DNA of 64,000 nucleotides from Gemmatimonadaceae bacterium (GTDB lineage: Bacteria; Gemmatimonadota; Gemmatimonadetes; Gemmatimonadales; Gemmatimonadaceae), in assembly GCA_036496605.1 (NCBI GenBank), contig DASXKV010000004.1, positions 124,001 through 188,000 on the forward strand, in the 5' to 3' direction. Below are positions 42,739 to 51,876 of the stretch, piece after piece. Within the stretch, counting starts at the first letter, position 1; the number at the start of each line of letters is the position of its first letter. The position numbers and the translations under genes are program-made. The notes under the pieces are model-generated. The model ran no database searches. It was not told the DNA's origin and saw only the letters and a list, made by a program, of their open reading frames with translations.

Positions 42739-44808
42739 ATGCGACGCCGGTTCACCGCTGCCACCCTCGAACCGATGTACGCGACCATCGGCACGGACGT
42801 GCCGCCTAACGGCGAGTGGAGCTTCGAGCCGAAGTACGACGGCATGCGCGCGCTGGCGTTCGTCAGTCCCACTCGCGTGCAGTTGATGACACGCAACGGC
42901 AAAGACAAGTCGGCGCAGTTTCCCGAAGTCACCAGGGCGTTGGGGAAGCTCGGCCGGCAGCTCGCGCGAAGGGTGGTTCTCGACGGAGAGGTCGTGGCGT
43001 TGGAGCGGAATCGGCCGGGGCACTTTCAGTCGCTGCAGGGCCGGTTTCATCTCAAGAGCGCCGCCGATATCGCGCACGCGGCCCGAGTCTCGCCGGCCGC
43101 GATCTTCCTGTTCGACATTCTCGCCGATGATCGCGAGGCGCTGGTCGACGTGCCGCTGACTGAACGGCGCGCCTGGCTCGAGCGGGTCCTGCGACGCGCC
43201 CCGGCTGGCGTGCGGATCAGCGAATCGTCGCCTAACGGCACTCGCATGCTGACGCGTGCGCAACGGGGACGCTGGGAAGGCGTGATCGCGAAGCGAAGTG
43301 CGTCGCTCTACGTCCCCGGCGCACGGTCGCGCGATTGGCTGAAGCTCAAGCTCCAGCATCGCGCCGAATTTGTCATCGCGGGCTTCACCGAACCGCGTCG
43401 CACCCGTCCCTTCCTCGGCGCGATCTTGTTAGGCTACTTCGACGCCAGCGATCATCTCCGTTACGTGGGTCACACCGGCGGAGGATTCGATCGCGAGAGC
43501 CTGCGCGATTTGCGAAAGCGGCTGGAACGAATCGAGCAGGACGAATCGCCATTTACCGTGACGCCACGCTCGAACGAGCGCGTGCACTGGGTGAAGCCAA
43601 GGGTGGTGGTGGAAGTGAAATTCGCCGAATGGACGTCCGATCAGCGCCTTCGCCAGCCGATCTTCCTCGGGATACGCGACGACAAGAACGCGCGAGACGT
43701 CCACCTGGAGCGGGACAGCATTCAGCGACTCGCCGGTCGCTCCACCCGCAAAGAGGCACGAGGCCGAAAGTCCACGAGTCGTGTCGTTCGGCGAGCAGCG
43801 CCGCGACAGGCCCGCGCCACCGCCAAGCGCGCTGCGAAGCGGCGGAGCAAACCTTCCGCGCTGGTCGCTCAGATCGAGCAACTGCAGCGCGCAGGTGGCG
43901 AGGGCGCCTTGAAGCTCGCGGCGCGCAAAACGCTGCATGTCTCCAGCCTCGACAAGGTCTTCTTCGAAGATTCCGGAGTCACAAAGGGAGACCTCATGCG
44001 CTATTACGCGTTGGTGGCTCCAGTACTCCTTCCGCTTCTAGAAGACCGTCCTTTGATACTGAAGCGTTACCCTAACGGGATTGGGGGCTCGTCGTTCTTC
44101 CAGCAGAATGCAGGTGAGAACCCGCCGGGTGTTCGTGTCGCCGACGTTGCGGCCGAGGATGGTAAACGGGCCAAGCGAATCATCGGCGGCGATCTACTCA
44201 CGCTTCTCCATACGGTACAGCTCGGAACGATCGCCGTGCATCCCTGGCAGTCGCGCTTGCCTATGATCGAATTCGCTGACTACAGTACGATTGATCTCGA
44301 TCCGGGCAAAGGCGTTCCGTTCGCGCGCGTCGTAGAGCTCGCGGAACGAATTCGAGACGAGCTCGAGAAACTGGAATTGAAGAGCGCCGTGAAGACATCC
44401 GGTTCCCGGGGGCTGCATATCGTGCTGCCCTTGCCCACGCGGACCAGTTACGCGCGCTCCGCGGCGCTCGCCGACGCGGTCGCGGCGAGAGTGGCGGCGA
44501 ACAATCCGACCCTCGCGACGTTGGAGCGGAGTCTGCAGCGTCGGCCGAAGGGAACGATTTATGTAGATGCTAAACAGAACGCACGGGGAAAAAGCGTTGC
44601 CAGTGCGTACTCTGTGCGCGAGCGTCCGGGGGCGCCGGTGTCGGCGCCGCTTCGATGGAACGATCTGAACCGAAACCTGCGCATTGAAGACTTCACCATT
44701 GCCACGATGCCGGATCGCCTCGATGCGGAAGGCGACCTGTGGGGTGAAGCACTCAAACGTCGCAACACGGCACGGGCGATCGATCGCGCGCTGAAGAGCG
44801 AAAGCTGA
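42739..44808 (+). CDS. ligD: bifunctional ATP-dependent DNA ligase/polymerase LigD (ligase-polymerase form)
   Basis: The 689-residue protein has an N-terminal ATP-dependent ligase domain with the adenylated Lys32 in EPKYDGMR, then EGVIAKRSASLYVPG and WLKLKLQHRAEFVIAGF. A basic linker (about 330-385, Arg/Lys/Ala-rich) follows, then a C-terminal primase-polymerase domain (FFQQNAGENPPG, the acidic DLDPG metal motif, SGSRGLHIVLPL). The 3'-phosphoesterase domain of full LigD is absent. LigD works with Ku in non-homologous end joining; no ku gene is in the window. The order ligase then polymerase is found in several phyla. Confidence 0.95.
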   Translation: MRRRFTAATLEPMYATIGTDVPPNGEWSFEPKYDGMRALAFVSPTRVQLMTRNGKDKSAQFPEVTRALGKLGRQLARRVVLDGEVVALERNRPGHFQSLQGRFHLKSAADIAHAARVSPAAIFLFDILADDREALVDVPLTERRAWLERVLRRAPAGVRISESSPNGTRMLTRAQRGRWEGVIAKRSASLYVPGARSRDWLKLKLQHRAEFVIAGFTEPRRTRPFLGAILLGYFDASDHLRYVGHTGGGFDRESLRDLRKRLERIEQDESPFTVTPRSNERVHWVKPRVVVEVKFAEWTSDQRLRQPIFLGIRDDKNARDVHLERDSIQRLAGRSTRKEARGRKSTSRVVRRAAPRQARATAKRAAKRRSKPSALVAQIEQLQRAGGEGALKLAARKTLHVSSLDKVFFEDSGVTKGDLMRYYALVAPVLLPLLEDRPLILKRYPNGIGGSSFFQQNAGENPPGVRVADVAAEDGKRAKRIIGGDLLTLLHTVQLGTIAVHPWQSRLPMIEFADYSTIDLDPGKGVPFARVVELAERIRDELEKLELKSAVKTSGSRGLHIVLPLPTRTSYARSAALADAVAARVAANNPTLATLERSLQRRPKGTIYVDAKQNARGKSVASAYSVRERPGAPVSAPLRWNDLNRNLRIEDFTIATMPDRLDAEGDLWGEALKRRNTARAIDRALKSES

Positions 44809-44822
44809 GTCAGGAGTAGTCG

Positions 44823-45158
44823 ATGGAGAGTTCAATCGAGGCCGTACAAGCGGCAACGCGCGTCTACCGTAGAGAGTTGCCCGGAGCGGGTTTCGTCGCA
44901 ATCGATGTCACACGAACGAGCGACGACGCCGCGGAAGACGGCGGCGAGTTCGAGCGTAGTCGCATTCGCGTCTACGTGGAACGCCGCGCGAGTGAAGAGC
45001 GGCGAAGCGGTCACGTGCCGCCACTTGTCGCCGAATTCGCCGGCGATGATCGCGCGCCCGAAGTCGGCGAGCTTTATCGGATGGCCGGTGACAACGCCGC
45101 CCTCGCTCGGGCGCTGCTCGAGTGGCAGGGTCGACGCCGACGTGCTACGGCCGACTGA
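44823..45158 (+). CDS. hypothetical protein
   Basis: I do not recognise this 111-residue protein. It is rich in Arg, Glu and Ala and has no Cys, signal or membrane segment. Pieces such as TRVYRRELPGAGFVAIDVT and IRVYVERRASEERRSGHVPP suggest an alpha/beta fold. It lies 14 bp after ligD and is probably co-transcribed. It overlaps the convergent GH3 gene by 14 bases. Confidence 0.6.
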   Translation: MESSIEAVQAATRVYRRELPGAGFVAIDVTRTSDDAAEDGGEFERSRIRVYVERRASEERRSGHVPPLVAEFAGDDRAPEVGELYRMAGDNAALARALLEWQGRRRRATAD

Positions 45159-47094
45159 CTCCCGTCGTAGGTGGCATTGCCGGCGAAAGCCGCGTCTCGC
45201 CAGCGCCGAACGATAGAAATGGCGGGATACTGATCGGGAGTCGACCAGTGATTGCATTCACGCCAAGCAGCGCCTGAGCTGCCGCCCGCTGTGACATCGG
45301 GAATCCGCCCCACGCGAGCAGGTACGTCGACACGCTCGGCACCTGTTGATAGAGATACGGGTTGCCGAAGTTGACGAGCACGACGCGCGTGTGGCGACGC
45401 GACACGCTGCGCATGAAGTCGAGAACGGGTGCGGCGGCGTTCGTCGAGGCGGAGGTGTAGCTCGGCGAAAGGTACGAGCAGAGGAGAACGAGATCGCTGG
45501 AATCGGCCGCGGCGAGTACCCGTGTGTAGTTCGCCCCGGCATCGTCGGGATTCAGGTATTCGGTTCGAAGACGAACACCGTTCGTGAGGCCGCGACGCAG
45601 CTCGGCGAGAAAGGCGACGTTCGCACCGAGATTGCTGCGGGACGCCAATGTTATCGCAAGCACTCTTTGCGTTGGACCGCCGCCTCGTGCAAGCGGCACC
45701 AGATGCAACGAATCTTTCGCGAGGGTGATTGACTGCTCCGCCGCTCGACGAGCGACGTCGAGATTGTTCGAATCACCGACGACTGCCTGAACCGAGTCCA
45801 GGTCGACGAGGCGATCGTGATTGAGGCGCAGCCGCTCCTTGAGAGCGAGAAGACGACGCACGGAAGAATCGACGCGAGCCGCGGTGAAACGTCCTTCCTG
45901 CACACCGGCAACAACCGCATCGATCGCCGTCGGAACGTCGGATGGCATCAGCAGGACATCGGCACCGGCTTCGAGCGCACGCTTGCACGCCTCAGCGAGA
46001 CCGATGCTGTTGATCGTGCCGTATGCTCCGGTCAGAGCCTGGCTTGGTCGTCCCGGCCGCACGTTCGCGAGCACGCCATTCATGTCCATTGCGTCCGTGA
46101 CGAGGAGACCGCCGAAGCCCAGCTCGTGTCTGAGCAGGTCGGTCATCACGCGCGGCGAGAGTGTCGCAGGCGTGCTGCTATCACCGAGTATCGCGGGAAG
46201 CGCGATGTGCGCCGTCATGATGGCGCCGAGTCCGGATGCAATCGCCGCGCGGAAGGGCACCAATTCGACGGTGTCGAGGTGTGCGCGCGAGACGGTGATC
46301 GTGGGCAGCGTTAGGTGCGAGTTCTGATCCGTGTCGCCATGACCGGGGAAATGCTTTCCGGTCGCGATCATGCCGTGCTCTTGAAGGCCGCGGACCATGG
46401 CCGCGCCCAGCGCGGCGTCCAGGTGCGGATCCTCGCCGAAGGAACGGACTCCGATGACCGGATTCGCCGGGTTGTTGTTGACGTCGAGTATTGGCGCGAA
46501 GGCGATGTGAATGCCGAGTGCGCGTCCCTCGACGGCGGTGATGCGACCTTGCTCGTATGCCAGCGATGTATCTCGCGTCGCGCCGATGCCCATCTCGGGC
46601 GGAAAGATCGTTGCGCCGCCAAGGTCGATTGCGTTAGGCAGGAAGTACCCGCCACGAGCGCGGTATCCGGCCCCGAACTCCAGGTCCGCTCCGACGAGCA
46701 GTGGCACCGTTGAAAGCCGCTGCATCACGTTCAGCTTTTCGGCAATCTCCATCGGCCCGCCGACGGACATCACGATGCCGCCCACATGATCAGTCGTCAG
46801 GTAGGTCTGCGTGCGTGCCCAACTCGCGCTCGACGTCGAGGCAAAATCACCGAATGTCATCGGCCAGACGAGCTGCGCGGCCTTGTCACGGAGCGAAAGC
46901 GACGAGAGCACGGAATCGCTCCAGCTCACCGATGGTGGCGTCGCGGTTCTTACCGGAGATGGCGTTGGAGCCGGCGCGGCAATTGGTGCTGGAGTGGAAG
47001 CGACGCAGGATACCGCTGCGGCAAGGGCAAGCAGTACGAGGGCACTGGCAAGCCTACGAAACCTCGATCTGCGCGCGCGGGACAGCGAACTCAC
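45145..47094 (-). CDS. glycoside hydrolase family 3 lipoprotein (NagZ-like beta-N-acetylhexosaminidase)
   Basis: The 649-residue protein has a lipoprotein signal with Cys30 (AAVSC) and a Pro/Thr linker. The GH3 catalytic domain carries the NagZ-type motif GKHFPGHGDTDQNSH and the nucleophile region LLVTDAMDMNGV (Asp). An alpha/beta C-terminal domain follows (about 420-640), as in longer GH3 enzymes of Bacteroidota. Cleavage of GlcNAc from muropeptides or chitin fragments outside the cytoplasm is likely. The GTG start overlaps the yggX stop (GTGA). Confidence 0.92.
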   Translation of the reverse strand: MSSLSRARRSRFRRLASALVLLALAAAVSCVASTPAPIAAPAPTPSPVRTATPPSVSWSDSVLSSLSLRDKAAQLVWPMTFGDFASTSSASWARTQTYLTTDHVGGIVMSVGGPMEIAEKLNVMQRLSTVPLLVGADLEFGAGYRARGGYFLPNAIDLGGATIFPPEMGIGATRDTSLAYEQGRITAVEGRALGIHIAFAPILDVNNNPANPVIGVRSFGEDPHLDAALGAAMVRGLQEHGMIATGKHFPGHGDTDQNSHLTLPTITVSRAHLDTVELVPFRAAIASGLGAIMTAHIALPAILGDSSTPATLSPRVMTDLLRHELGFGGLLVTDAMDMNGVLANVRPGRPSQALTGAYGTINSIGLAEACKRALEAGADVLLMPSDVPTAIDAVVAGVQEGRFTAARVDSSVRRLLALKERLRLNHDRLVDLDSVQAVVGDSNNLDVARRAAEQSITLAKDSLHLVPLARGGGPTQRVLAITLASRSNLGANVAFLAELRRGLTNGVRLRTEYLNPDDAGANYTRVLAAADSSDLVLLCSYLSPSYTSASTNAAAPVLDFMRSVSRRHTRVVLVNFGNPYLYQQVPSVSTYLLAWGGFPMSQRAAAQALLGVNAITGRLPISIPPFLSFGAGETRLSPAMPPTTGVSRP

Positions 47095-47369
47095 CACGAG
47101 ATAGTGCCTTTCTTCGTCGTGTCGACGTCCTCTTCGCCGCCAGTCTTGAAGAGGAAGGCTTCCATGTTCTTCGTGAGAAAGCTGCGCGCCTGTGGGTCCA
47201 TCAAATTCAGTCCGTAATGGTTGATGAGCATCATCTGCTGGCGAGTCCACTGGCTCCAGCAATCGGTACAGATCTCACCGAGAATTCGCGCGCCGATCGC
47301 GCCCGGAAACGGGGGCCGTTCAAATCCGGGCTTCGTCTGCCCGCAGCGAGTGCACTTTACGTCTGGCAT
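47091..47369 (-). CDS. yggX: YggX-like Fe(II)-trafficking/oxidative-protection protein with Cys pairs
   Basis: The 92-residue protein matches YggX: FERPPFPGAIGARI, WSQWTRQQMMLINHYGLNLMDPQARSFL and FLF near the end. The enterobacterial protein has one Cys (Cys7); here CTRC and CTDC form a possible zinc or iron ribbon. The ATG at 47369 follows AAAGG. It overlaps the downstream GH3 gene. Confidence 0.88.
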   Translation of the reverse strand: MPDVKCTRCGQTKPGFERPPFPGAIGARILGEICTDCWSQWTRQQMMLINHYGLNLMDPQARSFLTKNMEAFLFKTGGEEDVDTTKKGTISW

Positions 47370-47433
47370 AGCCACACCTTTCTGGCTTTACAAAGAAAGG
47401 TAACGAGGGCGTTAGGCCCTTCTGGAGCGATAC

Positions 47434-47464
47434 AAAAACGGCCGGCCGCAGAGGCGACCGGCCG
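47434..47464 (-). terminator. terminator of the desaturase gene
   Basis: On the minus strand an 11-bp GC-rich stem with one G-U pair and a four-base loop is followed by five T (47434-47438), 20 bases past the desaturase stop codon. Confidence 0.9.
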
Positions 47465-47483
47465 ATTGTCGGAGAGGCTGGGC

Positions 47484-48293
47484 TCACCCTGTAGGCTCGA
47501 GCTGTCGCTCCGCATCGGTGTCGCGCCGCGCCGCGCCGCGCGCGTAGTCGACTTTCGCCAGTCGCACGAACTGGAGCAGGCGGATGTAAATCCAGCCGAT
47601 GTCGAACTCGAACCATTTGGCTGCGAAGCGCGCCGACTTCGGATCGGCGTGGTGGTTGTTGTGCAGCTCTTCGCCACCGAGCCATATGGCGATCGGGGTG
47701 ATGTTTCTGCTCTCGTCCTTCACCTGGAAGTTCCGATAGCCAAGTGCGTGACCAATGCCGTTTACAACGCCGGCAGCCCAGAAGGGGATCCACAGCATCT
47801 GAATTCCCCACACGAGCGGACCAACGAAGAAGCCAAAGAGATAGATGTCGATGGCTAGCATGACGAGGATGCCGAGCCAATTGAGGCGCGCGAGCAAGTG
47901 CCGCTCGAGCCAGTCGTTAGGGGTGCCCTTGCCGTATTTCTCGAGAACCCCAGGCTGACGCACCGCCTTGCGATAATAGAAGGCGCCTTTCAGAAGGATG
48001 TTTCTCAAACCCTCGAGAAGAGGGCTGTGCGGATCCCCCTCCCGATCGGCGAAGGCGTGATGTTTTCGGTGGCACGCGACCCATTCCTTAGTGACTATGG
48101 CCGTGGTGAGCCAAAGCCAGAGGCGCATGGGAAGCGCCGCAATGTAATGGAGCCGCAGTCCGCGATGAGTCTGCGCGCGATGAAGGAAAAGCGTTACGCA
48201 GACGTTGGTTATGTGGCCAGCGATCACGATGAATACGATCGGCATCCACCATCGAGCGGCCAATTCCCCGAACCCTGGCATCCCAAACTCCAC
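47484..48293 (-). CDS. membrane fatty-acid desaturase (delta-9 type)
   Basis: The 269-residue protein has four or so membrane helices and the three histidine boxes of acyl-lipid/acyl-CoA desaturases: LHRAQTHRGL, HRKHH and EELHNNHH. It inserts a double bond with O2 and two iron ions, implying aerobic life and control of membrane fluidity. A GTG at 48293 or an ATG at 48281 may be the start. Single gene with its own terminator. Confidence 0.94.
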   Translation of the reverse strand: MEFGMPGFGELAARWWMPIVFIVIAGHITNVCVTLFLHRAQTHRGLRLHYIAALPMRLWLWLTTAIVTKEWVACHRKHHAFADREGDPHSPLLEGLRNILLKGAFYYRKAVRQPGVLEKYGKGTPNDWLERHLLARLNWLGILVMLAIDIYLFGFFVGPLVWGIQMLWIPFWAAGVVNGIGHALGYRNFQVKDESRNITPIAIWLGGEELHNNHHADPKSARFAAKWFEFDIGWIYIRLLQFVRLAKVDYARGAARRDTDAERQLEPTG

Positions 48294-48595
48294 GTGCTGG
48301 TAAAACCTGGATCGCGTGGCGCCATTGCACTCGCGATCCGCGATAGGAAGGACGCTCGGTGCAAACGAGCGAAGAGTATTCGGCGGCCACTAGCGTCACG
48401 GGATCCCGGACGCGCGTACCGGTGCAAATCTAACCTTGTGGCCCCAGTCACACTACCGAATTTGTCGAATAGAGGTCCATCGAGCTGAGGGACGAGTCGT
48501 GGGCGGTCTCGGAAACGAGATGCCTTCCCGGAGGCGGCGGGAGGCCGCCGGGCGGGGCTTGCCTCACTTTCCAACGGCGGATAAGGTGCGAACGG
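48294..48595. other. divergent intergenic region, desaturase / aldo-keto reductase
   Basis: I see no gene here. The only clear structure is a GC-rich hairpin (GGCGGC and GCCGCC around GGGAG, 48533-48549) about 45 bases before the aldo/keto reductase start. It should contain promoters for both directions, but no convincing -35/-10 pair stands out. Confidence 0.45.
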
Positions 48596-49750
48596 ATGCG
48601 CAAGAGAACTTCGGCCAGTGACGCGACGCGAGCAGCGTACGCGCCAGCGCAAGGCAGCGCCGACAAAGCCGCCGTCAGTGCGACGGAAGCGTATGCCGCG
48701 CAATTCGCGGAGCGCTATGCGGCACAGTTTTATCGCCCGGCTGCGGGCGGCGAATTCGTTTCGTCGGTTGGCATTGGCACGTATCTCGGCGAATGCACGG
48801 AAGCTGACGACGCCACATACACGAATGCGATCGCGACAGCGATCGTCTCTGGCGTCAATCTCATCGACACGGCGATCAACTATCGCTGTCAGCGGTCCGA
48901 GCGCGCCGTTGGCGTCGCAATCGGCCGCGTGCTGCAGCAAGGCATTGCCCGCGAGGCGATCGTCGTCTGCACCAAAGGCGGCTTCCTACCGCTCGCTGAC
49001 AGGCCTCCAGAATCACGAGAGGAATATCGAGACTACCTGAAGAGAGAGTTCTTCAGTACTGGCGTTCTGACGCCGGACGACCTGGTTGCCGGGGGCCATT
49101 CGATCGCGCCGGCTTTTGTTCGCTATTCGATCGACCGAAGCCGCAAGAATCTCGGCATCCAGAGCATCGATCTGTACTATCTACACAACCCAGAGCAGCA
49201 GCTCGCGGCCGTGTCGCCTGCGTCGTTGCGCGAACGACTGCGAGCGGCGTTCATGGTGCTCGAGGATGCCGTTACTCGGGGAGAAATTCGCGCGTACGGT
49301 TGCGCGACATGGCAAGCGCTCCGCGTCGCACCCGGATCCAAGTCCCATCTCTCGTTACAGGACCTGCAAATGATCGCGCGCGAGGTCGCCGGCGAGGGCA
49401 ATCACTTCCGCGCGGTGCAGCTGCCGGTCAACCTGGCGATGCCAGAGGCCTTTCGCGAGGCAACACAGGAAATTGGGAACAAGCGTACGCTCGTGCCCGC
49501 ACTCGAGGCGGCTCGAGAGCTCGGATTGACGGCGGTCGCCAGTGCGTCGCTCATGCAGGCCCAACTCACAAAAGACCTGCCACCATCGATACGAGAGTTG
49601 TTTCCGGGACAAAAGACTGACGCCCAACGTGCTATCGCCTTCGTGCGCTCGCTCCCTGGAGTGACCACTGCTCTCGTCGGAACGAGGAGCCTTCAACACC
49701 TCGCGGAAAATCTCGAGAGCGCGGATCGCGTGCATGCTGCCTCGTCATGA
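48596..49750 (+). CDS. aldo/keto reductase
   Basis: The 384-residue (beta/alpha)8 protein has the AKR catalytic set: Asp and Tyr in LIDTAINYRCQRSE, Lys in VVCTKGG and His in YYLHNPEQQ. The NADPH-binding end has ALVGTRSLQHLAENL. The first 45 residues are an extra Ala-rich segment. Substrate unknown. It is followed after 15 bp by a metallo-hydrolase gene. Confidence 0.9.
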   Translation: MRKRTSASDATRAAYAPAQGSADKAAVSATEAYAAQFAERYAAQFYRPAAGGEFVSSVGIGTYLGECTEADDATYTNAIATAIVSGVNLIDTAINYRCQRSERAVGVAIGRVLQQGIAREAIVVCTKGGFLPLADRPPESREEYRDYLKREFFSTGVLTPDDLVAGGHSIAPAFVRYSIDRSRKNLGIQSIDLYYLHNPEQQLAAVSPASLRERLRAAFMVLEDAVTRGEIRAYGCATWQALRVAPGSKSHLSLQDLQMIAREVAGEGNHFRAVQLPVNLAMPEAFREATQEIGNKRTLVPALEAARELGLTAVASASLMQAQLTKDLPPSIRELFPGQKTDAQRAIAFVRSLPGVTTALVGTRSLQHLAENLESADRVHAASS

Positions 49751-49765
49751 TGAGTATTCTCTGAC

Positions 49766-50767
49766 GTGACGGCAGCGCACCACACGGCGCGAGGATATCG
49801 GAATCCGTGGCCAGACTCCGAGCCGCGCGGTCTGCGGGATGTGCTGCGCTGGTACTGGCAGCGACGCCGGCGAACGCTTGCACCCGATCCGGCACCGAAG
49901 AGCATCCCGCTCGCTCAACCGCTGTTTCCTCAGCGTGGCATGAGCGGAGAGTTGCACGCGACCTGGGTTGGACATGCGACGGTGCTGCTACAGCTGGGAG
50001 GCACAAACGTTCTCGTCGATCCGATGTGGAGCGACCGGGCGTCGCCGCTCTCCTTTGCCGGCCCGCGCCGGTTCGTCGCTCCAGGAATCGCCTTCGACGC
50101 GCTTCCGCCAATCGATGTCGTTTTCGTCTCGCACAACCATTACGACCACCTGGATCGCCCCACCGTGCATGCTCTCACGCGCCGGATGCCTGGCATCGAA
50201 TGGGTGGCGCCGTTAGGTCTTGCCGGGAAGCTGCGACAGTGGGGAGCGGCGAAAACGCGCGAGCTGGATTGGTGGCAGGAGTCGACAATCCAAACCTCGA
50301 CCGGCCCGCTCAGGGCGGTGTGCGTACCAGCGCAGCATTTCAGCGCGCGCGGCTTCGGAGATCGCGGGCGCTCGCTCTGGTGCTCATGGGTGATCGCGAG
50401 TGGCGACCTGCGTGTCTTCTTCGGCGGAGACACGGCGTATCATCCCGAGTTCGTGCAGATCGGCGATCGGTACGGTCCGTTCGATGTGCTGATGTTACCG
50501 ATCGGCGCGTACGAGCCGCGTTGGTTCATGCGCACGGTGCACATGAATCCACCCGAAGCGATGCGTGCCTACGCGGAGTTGGCAGGTGAGCGAGGTTACG
50601 CGCCGATCATGCTGCCGATTCACTGGGGTACCTTCCGACTCACCGACGAATCGATGCAAGAGCCGCCCGAGTGGACGAGAAGATTGTGGCGGGAGGCCGG
50701 CTACGATCCAGCGAAGCTGTGGCTGCTGCGGCATGGAGAAACGCGGACCATCAGACGCTCGGACTGA
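49766..50767 (+). CDS. metallo-beta-lactamase-fold hydrolase, NAPE-PLD/UlaG-like
   Basis: The 333-residue protein matches the NAPE-PLD-like branch: TWVGHATVLLQLGGTNVLVDPMW, the metal motif SHNHYDHLD, PAQHFSARG, FGGDTAYHPEF and LPIHWGTFRL. Relatives cleave N-acyl phosphatidylethanolamines or phosphodiesters, so a lipid role is plausible but not shown. The start is a GTG. It is probably co-transcribed with the aldo/keto reductase. Confidence 0.9.
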   Translation: MTAAHHTARGYRNPWPDSEPRGLRDVLRWYWQRRRRTLAPDPAPKSIPLAQPLFPQRGMSGELHATWVGHATVLLQLGGTNVLVDPMWSDRASPLSFAGPRRFVAPGIAFDALPPIDVVFVSHNHYDHLDRPTVHALTRRMPGIEWVAPLGLAGKLRQWGAAKTRELDWWQESTIQTSTGPLRAVCVPAQHFSARGFGDRGRSLWCSWVIASGDLRVFFGGDTAYHPEFVQIGDRYGPFDVLMLPIGAYEPRWFMRTVHMNPPEAMRAYAELAGERGYAPIMLPIHWGTFRLTDESMQEPPEWTRRLWREAGYDPAKLWLLRHGETRTIRRSD

Positions 50768-50785
50768 GCTCTCGCCTAACGCGTC

Positions 50786-51850
50786 TCACGGCTGCCAGTC
50801 GGCGATATAAAGGTTCAATTCGTCGATCGCTGCTCCGCTTCGGTTCGCGGCCCACACCAGCTTCGTGCCGTCGGGACTGAACATCGGGAATCCGTCGAAC
50901 TCGGGATGATTCGTCACCTGCTCTAGCGCCGTGCCGTCCACGTTGATCAGATAGAGATCGAAGTTGCGGCTGTGGGGGTTCTTGTAGTTCGACGAGAAGA
51001 TGATCCGCTTGCCATCCGGAGTGTAATACGGCGCGAAATTGGCGCCGCCCAGGTTGGTGATCTGGTGCTGATGCGAGCCGTCGGCGCTCATGATCCAGAT
51101 CTCCATGCGATTCGGACGGACGAGTCGCTGGGCGAGAAGCTCCCGGTAGTTCGTGAGCGCGGTGTCGGTCGGGTGCCACGCTCGATAGACGATGTGCTTG
51201 CCGTCGGGCGAGAAAAATGGACCTCCATCGTAGCCGGGCGTATTCGTCAGGCGCCTAACGTTCGATCCGTCCGTGTTCATCGTGTAGATGTCGAGGTCGC
51301 CGTCCTTCAACGACGTGAACACGATTGTCCTTCCATCCGGAGAGAGCGTTCCCTCGGCCGTGTATACGCCATTACTCGTGAGGCGCTGGAGGTTCGAGCC
51401 GTCGGCGTCAGCCGTGTAGATGTCGTACGGGTCGAGGCCCCACACGTACCCCTTGGACGGATCTGGGCGCGGTGGGCAGGCCGTGTCGGTTGCGTGCGTC
51501 GACGCGAAGAAGACGCGCTTGTCGCCAGCGAAGAAGTATCCGCAGGTGGTTTTGCCGCCGCCTGTCGAGATGCGATGAACGTTCGAGCCGTCGACGTTCA
51601 TGATGAACTGCTGGTCGCAGCTCCGTCCGTCTCGCGTCGACTGAAAGATCAGGCGCTTGCCGTCGTGACTGAAATATGCCTCGGCATTTTGACCGCCGAA
51701 GGTGAGCTGCCGAATGTTGTGCAGGTGCGGCTCGTTAGGTGACGCCCGGCGCCGGATGGCCGCCGTCGTGAACAAGACAAAGGCCGCCGCCCCTCCGAGG
51801 GCGGCGGCCTTCATGACACTGGATTTGATTCGGGGCACGCGGCGAAGCAT
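50786..51850 (-). CDS. TolB-like WD40/PD40 beta-propeller protein
   Basis: The 354-residue protein has an N-terminal signal/anchor helix (about 13-31) and repeated PD40 motifs (YFSHDGKRLIFQS, TLSPDGRTIVFTS, FFSPDGKHIVYRA, YYTPDGKRIIFSS, MFSPDGTKLVWAA). Five to six blades form a periplasmic propeller. An insert has two close Cys (TACPPRPDPS). The gene follows the S41 protease by 26 bp and is probably co-transcribed, so it may present or shield substrates; that link is inferred. Confidence 0.88.
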   Translation of the reverse strand: MLRRVPRIKSSVMKAAALGGAAAFVLFTTAAIRRRASPNEPHLHNIRQLTFGGQNAEAYFSHDGKRLIFQSTRDGRSCDQQFIMNVDGSNVHRISTGGGKTTCGYFFAGDKRVFFASTHATDTACPPRPDPSKGYVWGLDPYDIYTADADGSNLQRLTSNGVYTAEGTLSPDGRTIVFTSLKDGDLDIYTMNTDGSNVRRLTNTPGYDGGPFFSPDGKHIVYRAWHPTDTALTNYRELLAQRLVRPNRMEIWIMSADGSHQHQITNLGGANFAPYYTPDGKRIIFSSNYKNPHSRNFDLYLINVDGTALEQVTNHPEFDGFPMFSPDGTKLVWAANRSGAAIDELNLYIADWQP

Positions 51851-51876
51851 GCCCCGAATCTAGAGCATACGCTGAT

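Noticed and set aside
43740-43870. Arg/Lys-rich stretch in LigD as a separate H1-like gene
   Set aside because: It is in frame with and inside the ligase-polymerase protein as its interdomain linker.
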